DNA of 20,139 nucleotides from JAABRU01 sp050180235 (lineage in GTDB: Bacteria > Desulfobacterota > Desulfobacteria > Desulfobacterales > Desulfococcaceae): positions 1-20,139 of the forward strand of contig JBFXEJ010000108.1 in NCBI GenBank assembly GCA_050180235.1, read 5' to 3'. A model generated the notes under the pieces. That model saw only the letters and a program-made list of their open reading frames with translations. It made no database searches and was not told the DNA's origin. How positions within the stretch are numbered: position 1 is the stretch's first letter; each line of letters starts with the position of its first letter. A program made the translations under genes and the position numbers. This document shows positions 13,857 to 20,012 of the stretch, in pieces.

Positions 13857-14201
13857 TCATACCGGGATTCCGAAAACAGCAGCCAGTGATTTGACGATTT
13901 TCTGCATTTCTTTTTCAGAAAGTCTTCCGATCTGCTTAACAAACCTTGTTTGAGACACACATCGCACCTGAAACGCATCAGCCGCAGATGTTTTTTTCAA
14001 TCCGCTGATGTCATCGGATTCGATCCTGACAAGCCATGCAGCTATTGTATAGCGGTTATCCCATTCTGTAATCGGAACAATCACTTTAAGAGGCAAAATT
14101 ACGATGGCATCATCATTGACAATCACAGCAGGTCTTGTTTTTCTGATTTATGATCCGACAGTCGGATCAAGATTGATGAGCCAAATCTCTCCTCTGTTCA
14201 T
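13857..14201 (-). pseudogene. MazF/PemK-type toxin with an internal stop codon
   Basis: From ATG 14201 the frame reads MNRGEIWLINLDPTVGS, then TAA (14148-14150), then IRKTRPAVIVNDD and on to KTSAADAFQVRCVSQTRFVK and QIGRLSEKEMQKIV. Ignoring the stop gives 114 residues, the normal length of MazF/PemK endoribonucleases. The family sequence at the stop is GSE(I/V)RKTRP, so one base change (GAA to TAA) explains it. The remaining open part (from GTG or ATG near 14126) lacks the N-terminal strand and so should be inactive. It overlaps the antitoxin gene by 35 bases. A sequencing error, stop readthrough or recoding are the alternatives. Confidence 0.8.
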
Positions 14202-14427
14202 AATAATCCTCGCTGTCCAAAACAGTGAATGCGGTCAGTTCATCATTTTCAATATAATCTCTGCACAGGGTTTCAGCCGCTGCTGCCATTTGCTGTCTCA
14301 GCTTTTCAGAGGGTGATTTCTCAAGACAAAGGTCTTTCCGGACAGAGGCCAGAACCAACTCAATCAATGTAATGCGCTTTTCTATGGGAAGCATTATAAT
14401 TTCATTTAACATGTTTATTTCCTGCAT
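14167..14427 (-). CDS. MazE-like antitoxin partner of the MazF/PemK toxin
   Basis: This 86-residue protein (LPIEKRITLIELVLASVRKD, with a C-terminal MAAAAETLCRDYIENDELTA and FTVLDSEDYYE) matches the small antitoxins that precede MazF/PemK toxins in many proteobacteria and cyanobacteria. The acidic C-terminal tail is the toxin-binding part in that family. AAAGGAGG lies five bases before ATG 14427. Its 3' end overlaps the toxin gene by 35 bases, typical for coupled translation. With the toxin broken, this looks like an orphan antitoxin. Confidence 0.75.
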   Translation of the reverse strand: MQEINMLNEIIMLPIEKRITLIELVLASVRKDLCLEKSPSEKLRQQMAAAAETLCRDYIENDELTAFTVLDSEDYYEQRRDLAHQS

Positions 14428-14448
14428 AAATCCTCCTTTTACGGGCGG

Positions 14449-14480
14449 TTACGCATAATCCACCGCCATCTGCTTTACCC
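14449..14480 (-). repeat. Tail copy 3 of the ATPase gene 3' end
   Basis: The minus strand reads VKQMAVDYA and TAA, identical in residues to the end of the ATPase gene. It lies between the antitoxin promoter region and the hairpin repeat at 14481. Confidence 0.8.
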
Positions 14481-14570
14481 TGTCTGAACCATGATTCACA
14501 TGATTAAAGGATTGTCAGGATTATGAAAAATCATGTTAATCCTTTAATCCTGTAAATCCCGGTTCAGACA
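14481..14570. repeat. 90-base GGATTA-type hairpin repeat
   Basis: This copy differs at only a few positions from those at 12720 and 17022 (TGTCTGAACCATGATTCACA at the left, CCCGGTTCAGACA at the right). It is flanked directly by two tail copies in the same orientation (14449-14480 and 14572-14599). The HicB-like gene ends inside it. Confidence 0.85.
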
Positions 14571-14878
14571 GTTACGCATAATCCACCGCCATCTGTTTTA
14601 TTTATTATCCTCCTGTCATACATAGACAAAATTTTTTTCGGTTCTGAAACCGGGCGGTTTGATTCTTTTTTGAGCCAGAAGGGTTCGGGGACAGATTCAC
14701 CGTCCTCATGAAGCCATTTTATCGTTTCTGCTACCACAAAATTTATTTCCGCCAATGCTCTTTCCATTGTGTCACCGTGCGCTGACAAGGAAGGAAATTC
14801 AAGACACCTTGCGATATGGCATCTGTCTTCTTCTGACCATTCAAGGCGGTAAGTGTATTTTTCACTTCTGATTTCCAT
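14564..14878 (-). CDS. HicB-like antitoxin, C-terminally truncated by a repeat
   Basis: Residues 1 to about 68 (YTYRLEWSEEDRCHIARCLE, then FPSLSAHGDTMERALAEI) form the partial RNase-H-like fold of HicB antitoxins. The usual C-terminal DNA-binding helix region (PPEVHRxLAxEAxxxGxSLN type) is absent. The frame instead runs into the tail/hairpin repeat and ends DGGGLCVTV (104 aa). It starts two bases after the DUF2283 stop, so it is in that operon. No HicA toxin is adjacent. Without the DNA-binding end, autoregulation is probably lost. Confidence 0.65.
   Translation of the reverse strand: MEIRSEKYTYRLEWSEEDRCHIARCLEFPSLSAHGDTMERALAEINFVVAETIKWLHEDGESVPEPFWLKKESNRPVSEPKKILSMYDRRIINKTDGGGLCVTV
14572..14599 (-). 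repeat. Tail copy 4, read in another frame by the HicB-like gene
   Basis: One minus-strand frame reads KQMAVDYA and TAA, as in the ATPase gene. The HicB-like gene crosses the same bases in a different frame and reads NKTDGGGLCVTV before stopping in the hairpin repeat. Confidence 0.8.
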
Positions 14879-14879
14879 T

Positions 14880-15083
14880 TCAGGCTGCTTTTACCATTTC
14901 ACTTGGTTTTACATGAAGCGGCAGCAAACCCGCTGCATCTGCATCCAGAACAGTAATCTGTCCGATTCCTCTTTCGGTAAATCCGACATTCACATTCCAT
15001 CCGTAAGATATATCCCGGATAATCTTATCATTGCTGAATCGGATAAACAGAACATCCTCAATGTCATCATAATCAATTTCCAT
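14880..15083 (-). CDS. DUF2283 family small protein (probable antitoxin)
   Basis: The 67-residue protein IDYDDIEDVLFIRFSNDKII...GWNVNVGFTERGIGQITVLD matches the DUF2283 pattern: a YD...DVLYI strand followed by an (I/L)xVLDA strand. DUF2283 genes often follow DUF4258 genes, as here, and the pair is thought to be a toxin-antitoxin unit. The start is at 15083, just after the DUF4258 stop at 15087. The function is inferred from family and position only. Confidence 0.7.
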   Translation of the reverse strand: MEIDYDDIEDVLFIRFSNDKIIRDISYGWNVNVGFTERGIGQITVLDADAAGLLPLHVKPSEMVKAA

Positions 15084-15086
15084 AAT

Positions 15087-15344
15087 TTACTCCATAAGTT
15101 GCCAGTTAATCATAACAGTTTTCACAACCAGCATATCCTCCGAAACAACAGCCGCACATATCAGGTTGTCGCTTCGTTCCGAAAACTCTTTATAAATCCA
15201 TAACCGTTTAATGTCTTTATGCTTTATTTCTCCATTTTCGATAATATCAAGCAACATTGTCTCTGTGATGTTACGCTCTTTCATTCGCTCTGCGGCATGA
15301 TGCGTTACATATATCTGTTTATGAAAGCGTTTGCTTTTCATCAT
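15087..15344 (-). CDS. DUF4258 family protein (probable toxin)
   Basis: The 85-residue protein contains VTHHAAERMKERNITETMLL and a later LWIYKEFSERSDNLICAAVV strand with VKTVMIN, the TxHAxxRMxxRxI and L-x-V-(I/V)-T patterns of DUF4258, a RelE/BrnT-like small domain. The ATG at 15344 and its AAGGGAT ribosome site lie in the right end of a half hairpin repeat (15342-15380), so the translation signals derive from the repeat. It heads the DUF4258-DUF2283-HicB-like operon. Toxicity is inferred. Confidence 0.7.
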   Translation of the reverse strand: MMKSKRFHKQIYVTHHAAERMKERNITETMLLDIIENGEIKHKDIKRLWIYKEFSERSDNLICAAVVSEDMLVVKTVMINWQLME

Positions 15345-15380
15345 GTTAATCCCTTAATCCTGTAAATCCCGGTTCAGACA
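15342..15380. repeat. Half hairpin repeat (right arm only)
   Basis: CATGTTAATCCCTTAATCCT, continuing GTAAATCCCGGTTCAGACA, is the right arm of the 90-base hairpin family with the left arm missing. It lies in the same position relative to a following tail copy as in the complete units. The left arm appears to have been replaced by the DUF4258 gene. Confidence 0.8.
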
Positions 15381-15381
15381 A

Positions 15382-15444
15382 TTAGGCATAATCCACAGTC
15401 ATCTGCTTTACTTTTTCAATGATGTCTTTCACAGGCTCGGCAAG
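15382..15444 (-). repeat. Tail copy 5, 20 codons
   Basis: The minus strand reads LAEPVKDIIEKVKQMTVDYA and TAA, differing from the ATPase C-terminus in one residue (T for A). Homology starts abruptly at 15444, leaving 15 bases before the HepT stop codon at 15460-15462. With the neighbouring half hairpin it repeats the arrangement at 17073-17175. Confidence 0.85.
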
Positions 15445-15459
15445 TCAGAGTGTTGCTGA

Positions 15460-15801
15460 TTATCTTCTATCATTCAAAATATTCTGAATCAGGGGTTTGA
15501 TTTTCGGAATTTCTTTTTTTACTGTATCCCAAACGATCTCAAGATCAACATTGTCATAACCGTGTATGATTCTGTCCCGCATTCCCGCCATATCTTTCCA
15601 CGGAATTTCAGGATATTGTTCTCTTATATCCGCAGAGAGACGTTTTGTCGCTTCCCCTATGATTTCCAATGCTCTGACAACAGCGAAGTTAATCCGAAAA
15701 TCCTGTAAGAATTTTTCATGACTTGTTTCCCTGACGATGATTTCAGCTTTTTCCATTGCATCCAAAATATCTTCCACATAATCCAGATATTCTCTGTTCA
15801 T
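15460..15801 (-). CDS. hepT: HepT-like HEPN ribonuclease toxin
   Basis: This HEPN-domain protein (113 aa, DUF86 group) carries the RX4HXY motif as RDRIIHGY (R75, H80, Y82), the RNase active site. In the HepT/MntA system, the tyrosine is the site that the partner nucleotidyltransferase modifies by AMP transfer to silence the toxin. The VVRALEIIGEATKRLS helix is also typical. It overlaps the mntA stop by four bases (15798-15801), giving coupled translation with the antitoxin first. All key residues are present, so the module looks functional. Confidence 0.88.
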   Translation of the reverse strand: MNREYLDYVEDILDAMEKAEIIVRETSHEKFLQDFRINFAVVRALEIIGEATKRLSADIREQYPEIPWKDMAGMRDRIIHGYDNVDLEIVWDTVKKEIPKIKPLIQNILNDRR

Positions 15802-16097
15802 ACAGATACCACCTCATTCAATATTTTTTCCCCAATACGGCGTTTCAGATTTTTTTTGATGGAAATATCTATTTTCATATCAAATAATTCGCTCAGATAA
15901 TGTTGAAGATTTGCCAGTCCCATCAGTCCGATACGGGACGGGCTTTCCAATTCAATCAGAATATCCAGATCGCTGTCCGGCCGCTGTTCATTGCGGACAT
16001 AGGAGCCAAACATACCGATTTCTTTGATTCCATAGTTTTGGGCAAGAAATGGTTTGTGTGTCTGTAAAATGTTTTTGATTTCCTCAAATGTTTTCAT
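15798..16097 (-). CDS. mntA: MntA-like nucleotidyltransferase antitoxin
   Basis: The 99-residue minimal nucleotidyltransferase has GSYVRNEQRPDSDLDILIE, with GS at 31-32 and the metal-binding D43/D45, plus a third acidic residue at D77 (KIDIS). This is the GSX10DXD signature of the MNT domain. In MntA-HepT pairs it adds AMP groups to the HEPN toxin and so neutralises it. The start at 16097 follows a GGAGAT ribosome site. Its neighbours are vapC upstream (31-base gap) and hepT downstream. Confidence 0.88.
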   Translation of the reverse strand: MKTFEEIKNILQTHKPFLAQNYGIKEIGMFGSYVRNEQRPDSDLDILIELESPSRIGLMGLANLQHYLSELFDMKIDISIKKNLKRRIGEKILNEVVSV

Positions 16098-16128
16098 TGC
16101 GTATCTCCATGAGAATTTTGTTCAGAAT

Positions 16129-16542
16129 TCAGTCAGTTCCTATAAAATCCTTTGGAGTTACAAGAATTGCCCCTTTCTGCTTACTCAGCCGTTTATCAAA
16201 AGTGTATAATTCCATATTCTGCTGACAACTTTCGGCAAGAATAAGACAGTCAGAAAAATCTGCATTGCTGTTGCGAAAAGTTTTGACGGCATCACCAAAA
16301 TTATCTGTATTTTGGAGAATAAATGAACTGTTATTCTGCAAATGCTCTAATGCAACAATAATGTCTGATTTAGAAAATTTATAAGCCGTTTCAAGCACCC
16401 AAACCGTCTCCACCTGAACAATCTGCGGAACATACACTTGGATAGCAGCGCGTGCCAATTCACGGGCTGCATGAGTTTGTTTAATTTGTCCTGTATCTTC
16501 CACCAGAATTCGTACCAGTACATTTGTATCAATCGCAATCAT
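16129..16542 (-). CDS. vapC: VapC-like PIN-domain ribonuclease toxin
   Basis: This PIN-domain protein (137 aa) starts MIAIDTNVLVRIL (D5), with E45 in VQVETVWVL, D98 in ADFSDCLI and D116 in YTFDKRLS, the four acidic residues that bind metal in the active site. VapC toxins cut tRNA or rRNA. The start overlaps the vapB stop by 14 bases, so translation is coupled. Length and active-site residues are complete. Confidence 0.88.
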   Translation of the reverse strand: MIAIDTNVLVRILVEDTGQIKQTHAARELARAAIQVYVPQIVQVETVWVLETAYKFSKSDIIVALEHLQNNSSFILQNTDNFGDAVKTFRNSNADFSDCLILAESCQQNMELYTFDKRLSKQKGAILVTPKDFIGTD

Positions 16543-16777
16543 GGCCTGCCCTTTGTCTTATGGCTTTTTCCATGTCTTCTGTACTGACAGATATCTTTGC
16601 CTGAAGCAGTCCGAAAGCAGATTCGATATTGCTTTGCTTTTTCTGTTTCGGAAAAATAATGATATTGTTTCCTTCCGAACGCAGACCGATTTCATCTCCG
16701 GTATTGAGCGATAACTGTTTTCGGATATTACAGGGAATGGTTATCTGTCCTTTGGAATTCAGCCGAACTGTCAGCAT
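16529..16777 (-). CDS. vapB: VapB-like AbrB/SpoVT-fold antitoxin
   Basis: The 82-residue protein starts MLTVRLNSKGQITIPCNIRK followed by QLSLNTGDEI, the swapped-hairpin AbrB DNA-binding domain of VapB antitoxins. The C-terminal half is the toxin-binding tail. I chose ATG 16777 because AAAAGGAGA lies seven bases upstream; the frame is open further, but into the MITE. Its promoter must lie in or next to the IS1-type MITE, whose inner end is only 28 bases from the start codon. Confidence 0.85.
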   Translation of the reverse strand: MLTVRLNSKGQITIPCNIRKQLSLNTGDEIGLRSEGNNIIIFPKQKKQSNIESAFGLLQAKISVSTEDMEKAIRQRAGHDCD

Positions 16778-16805
16778 ATGAAATCTCCTTTTATATGGAA
16801 TCTGC

Positions 16806-16996
16806 GGTAGTGGGTCTGCACATACTGACAAAAAAATAACTGCTTAATATTATTATATTTTCAAAAATATACTGATTTTTGTTTATACATAATAAATACA
16901 AATAGTTATACGATACATCCATGATACTGCCTATACTGATTATAAATAACATATTGATTTATATATTAAAAAATCAGCATGAAAAGTCCCACTACC
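16806..16996. mobile_element. IS1-type MITE with 8-base target duplication, copy 2
   Basis: The ends read GGTAGTGGGTCTGCACATAC and, on the other strand, GGTAGTGGGACTTTTCATGC; both then continue TGA, matching at about 17 of 23 positions. GAATCTGC is duplicated on both sides (16798-16805 and 16997-17004), as expected for IS1-type transposition. The 191-base interior is very AT-rich and has no gene. It lies directly upstream of vapB and may supply its promoter. The end sequence matches the IS1-family element at 20013. Confidence 0.85.
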
Positions 16997-17004
16997 GAAT
17001 CTGC

Positions 17005-17111
17005 AAACATCTGCTTTACCCTGTCTGAACCATGATTCACATGATTAAAGGATTGTCAGGATTATGAAAAATCATGTTAATCCTTTAATCATGTGAATCA
17101 CGGTTCAGACA
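17005..17111. repeat. Tail fragment plus 90-base hairpin repeat after the ATPase gene
   Basis: Bases 17005-17021 contain CATCTGCTTTACCC, a 14-base piece of the tail, cut by the MITE insertion or earlier. The hairpin repeat at 17022-17111 (TGTCTGAACCATGATTCACA... to ...CACGGTTCAGACA) then ends two bases from the stop codon of the ATPase gene. At that position it could form the transcript 3' end, although it lacks a T tract. Confidence 0.8.
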
Positions 17112-17112
17112 A

Positions 17113-19854
17113 TTACGCATAATCCACCGCCATCTGCTTTACTTTTTCAATGATGTCTTTCACAGGCTCGGCAAGTTCCGGCGGCATTTTGTGAAAGTCC
17201 TGGTTGTTGGTGAAGTGCAGCAGGGCATAATACAGGGGTTTGAAGCGTTCTTTCAGATTCAGTTCAGGGTCTTCAAAATATTGGGTAACATGTTGGTATT
17301 GTTCTTTGGCAAGAAGGAGTAACAAATATAGATTTATATCATTATCATTTCTATTAATAAATTTTTTAGCGATAGAAATTGCATTTTCATATTGATTATT
17401 CCAAATATAAATATAGGCTAATAAATATGAATTATAAAATATTTTTTCTTTTTCAAAAGATTGAAGCGCATATTTTAATGCATCTTTTTTTTTTATCTTT
17501 TTCTCAAAAAAAAACTGTAATAGTTTATACAGATAAAATGAATTCTTTTTTGCAGCCATTAGATAATATTTTTCAGCTTTAGTATAATCTTTAAGATAAT
17601 TTGGACGGGGTGAGTAGAACTCTCCACGTCCAAAATATCTCAATTCAGCAGCATATAAATCACCAAGCATATCCATTGCTTCCAAACTTCCTTTTTTAAC
17701 AGCCATTAAATAATATTTCTCTGCTCCATGCTCAGAATCCAGTTCAAAATCATACAACCTTCCAAGTCTATTCATAGCATCAGTATCACCTTTTTGAACA
17801 CCCATTAAGTAATATTTTTCTGCTTTTTCTATATCATCTAATTCGGTTTCATATAAATACCCAAGATTGAATATAGCTTTTTCATGCTCTTTTTCAACCG
17901 ACATCAGATAATATTTTTCTGCTTTTTCGATATCCTTGAATTTAGTTTCATATAACAATCCAAGATTGAACATAGCATCCGCATGATCTTTTTCAGCAGC
18001 CATTAACCAATATTTTTCTGCTTTTTCATAATTTTTAAAAACATCTGTATATAAAATTCCAAGATTGACCATAGCTTCTTCATAACCCTTTTCAGCAGAC
18101 ATTAACCAATATTTTTCTGCTTTTTCAGTATCCTTAAATTCGTTTTCATATAACTGTCCAAGATTAAACATAGCACAACCATAATCTTTTTCAGCAGCCA
18201 TCAACCAATATTTTTCCGCTTTTTCATAATTTTTAAAAACATCTGTATATAAAATTCCAAGATTGACCATAGCTTCTTCATAACCCTTTTCAGCAGCCAT
18301 TAACCAATATTTTTCCGCTTTTTCAGTATCTTTTAAAGCTTCATAAATAAGACCATAGTTATGATAAACGCCCTCTTGATATTTTATTTTTGAGAGAATA
18401 TTTAAAGCTTCATGATATTCTTTTTTATCATAATATTTCAAACAGTTGTTAAATAATTCTTTGTCTGACGGAGATAAATCAGCTAACAAACTCTCATTTT
18501 TTCCCTCTAAAAACTTTCTTGTCTGAACTTTTAATTCATGCTCAACATCCATATCCAACTTGCCTGTCCATGCCAAAGCCTCTGTCATATAATACGCTCC
18601 CTTTGGATTATAATTCCCTTTGGAAAGCGCATCTATATGCCTTTTTGCTCTGTCAATCAGTTCCTCTTTGTCATACCAGCTTTCCAAAAACCGCACCAGC
18701 CATATCACTTTGTTCTGACTGCCTTTTGGCGCAACCCGCATGAGATACCAGATATTGAAAAACCGCTCTTTCAGGAAATACAGATTCATTTGCGTATCTG
18801 CTGCTGCTCGCTGAATGATTTCCACCTTATCCAATCCCTGTAGAACCGGCTGTATTTCCTCTGTTTTCATCCGCATTTTTTTTGCAATTTCTTCCATGCT
18901 GATGGCATCCCAGTTCAGGGCAATGGCATTGACCACTTCCCGCTGCATTGGCGCAAGGTCATCCATGCGGTGTTTGTAAAGCGGAGTAACCCTGTCCAGA
19001 ATGCTTTCCAAATCGCCGATAGCATTGCCGTTTTCATTGTCAATAAAAATCTCAAACAGCAGAATAATGGTGCGAAGCACGCCGCCGGTCATAATCCGCA
19101 ATGCTTCTGCCCGTCCCTGCTGATGTTCCAGAATATGCTGAATTGTCTTTTTTTCCGCATCAGTTTTTGCCAACTGCTCCAAAAGACAGCGGGTTTCCTC
19201 TTTGTTCAATCCTTCCAGATGTTCTTTTTTGAAGAATTCATAAAACGCATGTTCATAGGTGAAAAAGGCTTCCAAAACAATGGCGGTTGCGCCGATAATC
19301 CGCATATGCGGACAGGTCATGAGGATTTCCCTCAGCCGGTGGCATTCCATATCGGAAAAAATTTTGAACATTTCTGCAAGGTTGTCAATAAAGAGCAGCA
19401 GTTTTCGGGAATGTGTCTGCAGTTCCTGAATGAGAATATCAAAGATGATGCGTTCATAGTCTTCATTTTCTGTATATGCGGCTTCCATTTTCGCAAACAG
19501 CCCGGAAAATTGTTTATCTTTGTTTTCCAGTTCTTTGGCAATGGTTTCCCACAGTTTGAACAGGCGGGTAATGCCCCAGTAGGATTCTTCTTTGAGAACA
19601 AGGGGAATCAGCCATGAATGTAAATCCCTGTCATTTTCCACCTCATAACCAAGCCGAAGCAGGAGCGTTGTTTTTCCCATGCCCCGCTGTCCCACAATGA
19701 GAAAATGCTGTTCTGGATATTTCATATCTGAAGATTTGATTTCCCTAAACAGCTTTTGAAAAATATTCCGGCGCACCACAAAACTTTCAATCAGTTGCTC
19801 TTTGCTTTGTTCGTGGGGGTTATATAAATTGGCGACAAGATTCTGCGTGTTCAT
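17113..19854 (-). CDS. P-loop ATPase with winged helix and Sel1-like repeats (STAND-like)
   Basis: This 913-residue protein has a P-loop ATPase domain with Walker A GQRGMGKTT (about 55-63), Walker B KLLLFIDN (about 151-158) and a sensor-like RIIGATA. A winged-helix segment follows (REVVNAIALNWDAISMEEIA, about 300-345). Next come Sel1/TPR-like repeats of 33 residues (KAEKYWLMAAEKGYEEAMVN followed by LGILY, about 495-765), then a helical end. This resembles STAND signalling ATPases, but no N-terminal effector domain is evident. I chose ATG 19854 because the upstream ATG at 19869 is part of the ATGAGGAA ribosome site. The repeat region is visibly richer in A and T than the ATPase half. Function is unknown; a role in defence or stress sensing is a guess based on fold and neighbouring toxin-antitoxin genes. 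Confidence 0.8.
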   Translation of the reverse strand: MNTQNLVANLYNPHEQSKEQLIESFVVRRNIFQKLFREIKSSDMKYPEQHFLIVGQRGMGKTTLLLRLGYEVENDRDLHSWLIPLVLKEESYWGITRLFKLWETIAKELENKDKQFSGLFAKMEAAYTENEDYERIIFDILIQELQTHSRKLLLFIDNLAEMFKIFSDMECHRLREILMTCPHMRIIGATAIVLEAFFTYEHAFYEFFKKEHLEGLNKEETRCLLEQLAKTDAEKKTIQHILEHQQGRAEALRIMTGGVLRTIILLFEIFIDNENGNAIGDLESILDRVTPLYKHRMDDLAPMQREVVNAIALNWDAISMEEIAKKMRMKTEEIQPVLQGLDKVEIIQRAAADTQMNLYFLKERFFNIWYLMRVAPKGSQNKVIWLVRFLESWYDKEELIDRAKRHIDALSKGNYNPKGAYYMTEALAWTGKLDMDVEHELKVQTRKFLEGKNESLLADLSPSDKELFNNCLKYYDKKEYHEALNILSKIKYQEGVYHNYGLIYEALKDTEKAEKYWLMAAEKGYEEAMVNLGILYTDVFKNYEKAEKYWLMAAEKDYGCAMFNLGQLYENEFKDTEKAEKYWLMSAEKGYEEAMVNLGILYTDVFKNYEKAEKYWLMAAEKDHADAMFNLGLLYETKFKDIEKAEKYYLMSVEKEHEKAIFNLGYLYETELDDIEKAEKYYLMGVQKGDTDAMNRLGRLYDFELDSEHGAEKYYLMAVKKGSLEAMDMLGDLYAAELRYFGRGEFYSPRPNYLKDYTKAEKYYLMAAKKNSFYLYKLLQFFFEKKIKKKDALKYALQSFEKEKIFYNSYLLAYIYIWNNQYENAISIAKKFINRNDNDINLYLLLLLAKEQYQHVTQYFEDPELNLKERFKPLYYALLHFTNNQDFHKMPPELAEPVKDIIEKVKQMAVDYA
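17990..18335 (-). repeat. Recent 198-base internal duplication in the Sel1 region
   Basis: The ~148-base segment from about 17990 to 18137 recurs at about 18188-18335, offset by exactly 198 bases (66 codons, two Sel1 units), with only a handful of differences. It encodes the twice-seen KGYEEAMVNLGILYTDVFKN followed by YEKAEKYWLM. The near identity at DNA level points to recent repeat expansion. Confidence 0.85.
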
Positions 19855-19891
19855 TTGCTTATTCCTCATGTTTGTCTGAACCGGGGTTGTT

Positions 19892-19978
19892 TGTCTGAAC
19901 CATGATTCACAGGATTAAAGGATTGACAGGATTATAAAAAATCATGGAAATCCTTTAATCATGAAAATTTCAGTTCAA
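19892..19978. repeat. Hairpin repeat upstream of the ATPase gene
   Basis: TGTCTGAACCATGATTCACA, then GGATTAAAGGATTGACAGG, pairs imperfectly with AATCCTTTAATCATGAAAAT followed by TTCAGTTCAA. A partial extra start (TGTCTGAACCGGGG) lies at 19873. The right arm is more worn than in other copies. A small GC hairpin, GCCCCTTCGGGGC (19979-19991), follows directly. The promoter of the ATPase gene must lie in or beyond this repeat. Confidence 0.7.
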
Positions 19979-20012
19979 GCCCCTTCGGGGCGGCATGTTT
20001 GTAGAAAAAAAA

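Noticed and set aside
13857..14126. A complete gene starting at the internal ATG 14126 (MIVNDDAIVILP)
   Set aside because: This would remove the first strand of the MazF fold, and the upstream frame, overlap with the antitoxin and family alignment all point to a longer gene broken by TAA.
12691..17176. Integron cassette array with attC sites
   Set aside because: The hairpins and toxin-antitoxin content suggested it, but there is no integrase in the window and the repeat ends (TGTCTGAACC, GGTTCAGACA, GGTTACGC) do not fit the attC core-site pattern (RYYYAAC/GTTRRRY).
18970..19617. Open frame of 215 codons on the plus strand
   Set aside because: It is antisense to the ATPase domain with clear Walker motifs; the Phe-rich translation is typical of an antisense frame.
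19979..19991. Rho-independent terminator (GCCCCTTCGGGGC)
   Set aside because: The stem is short and no T tract follows on either strand; no gene ends there.
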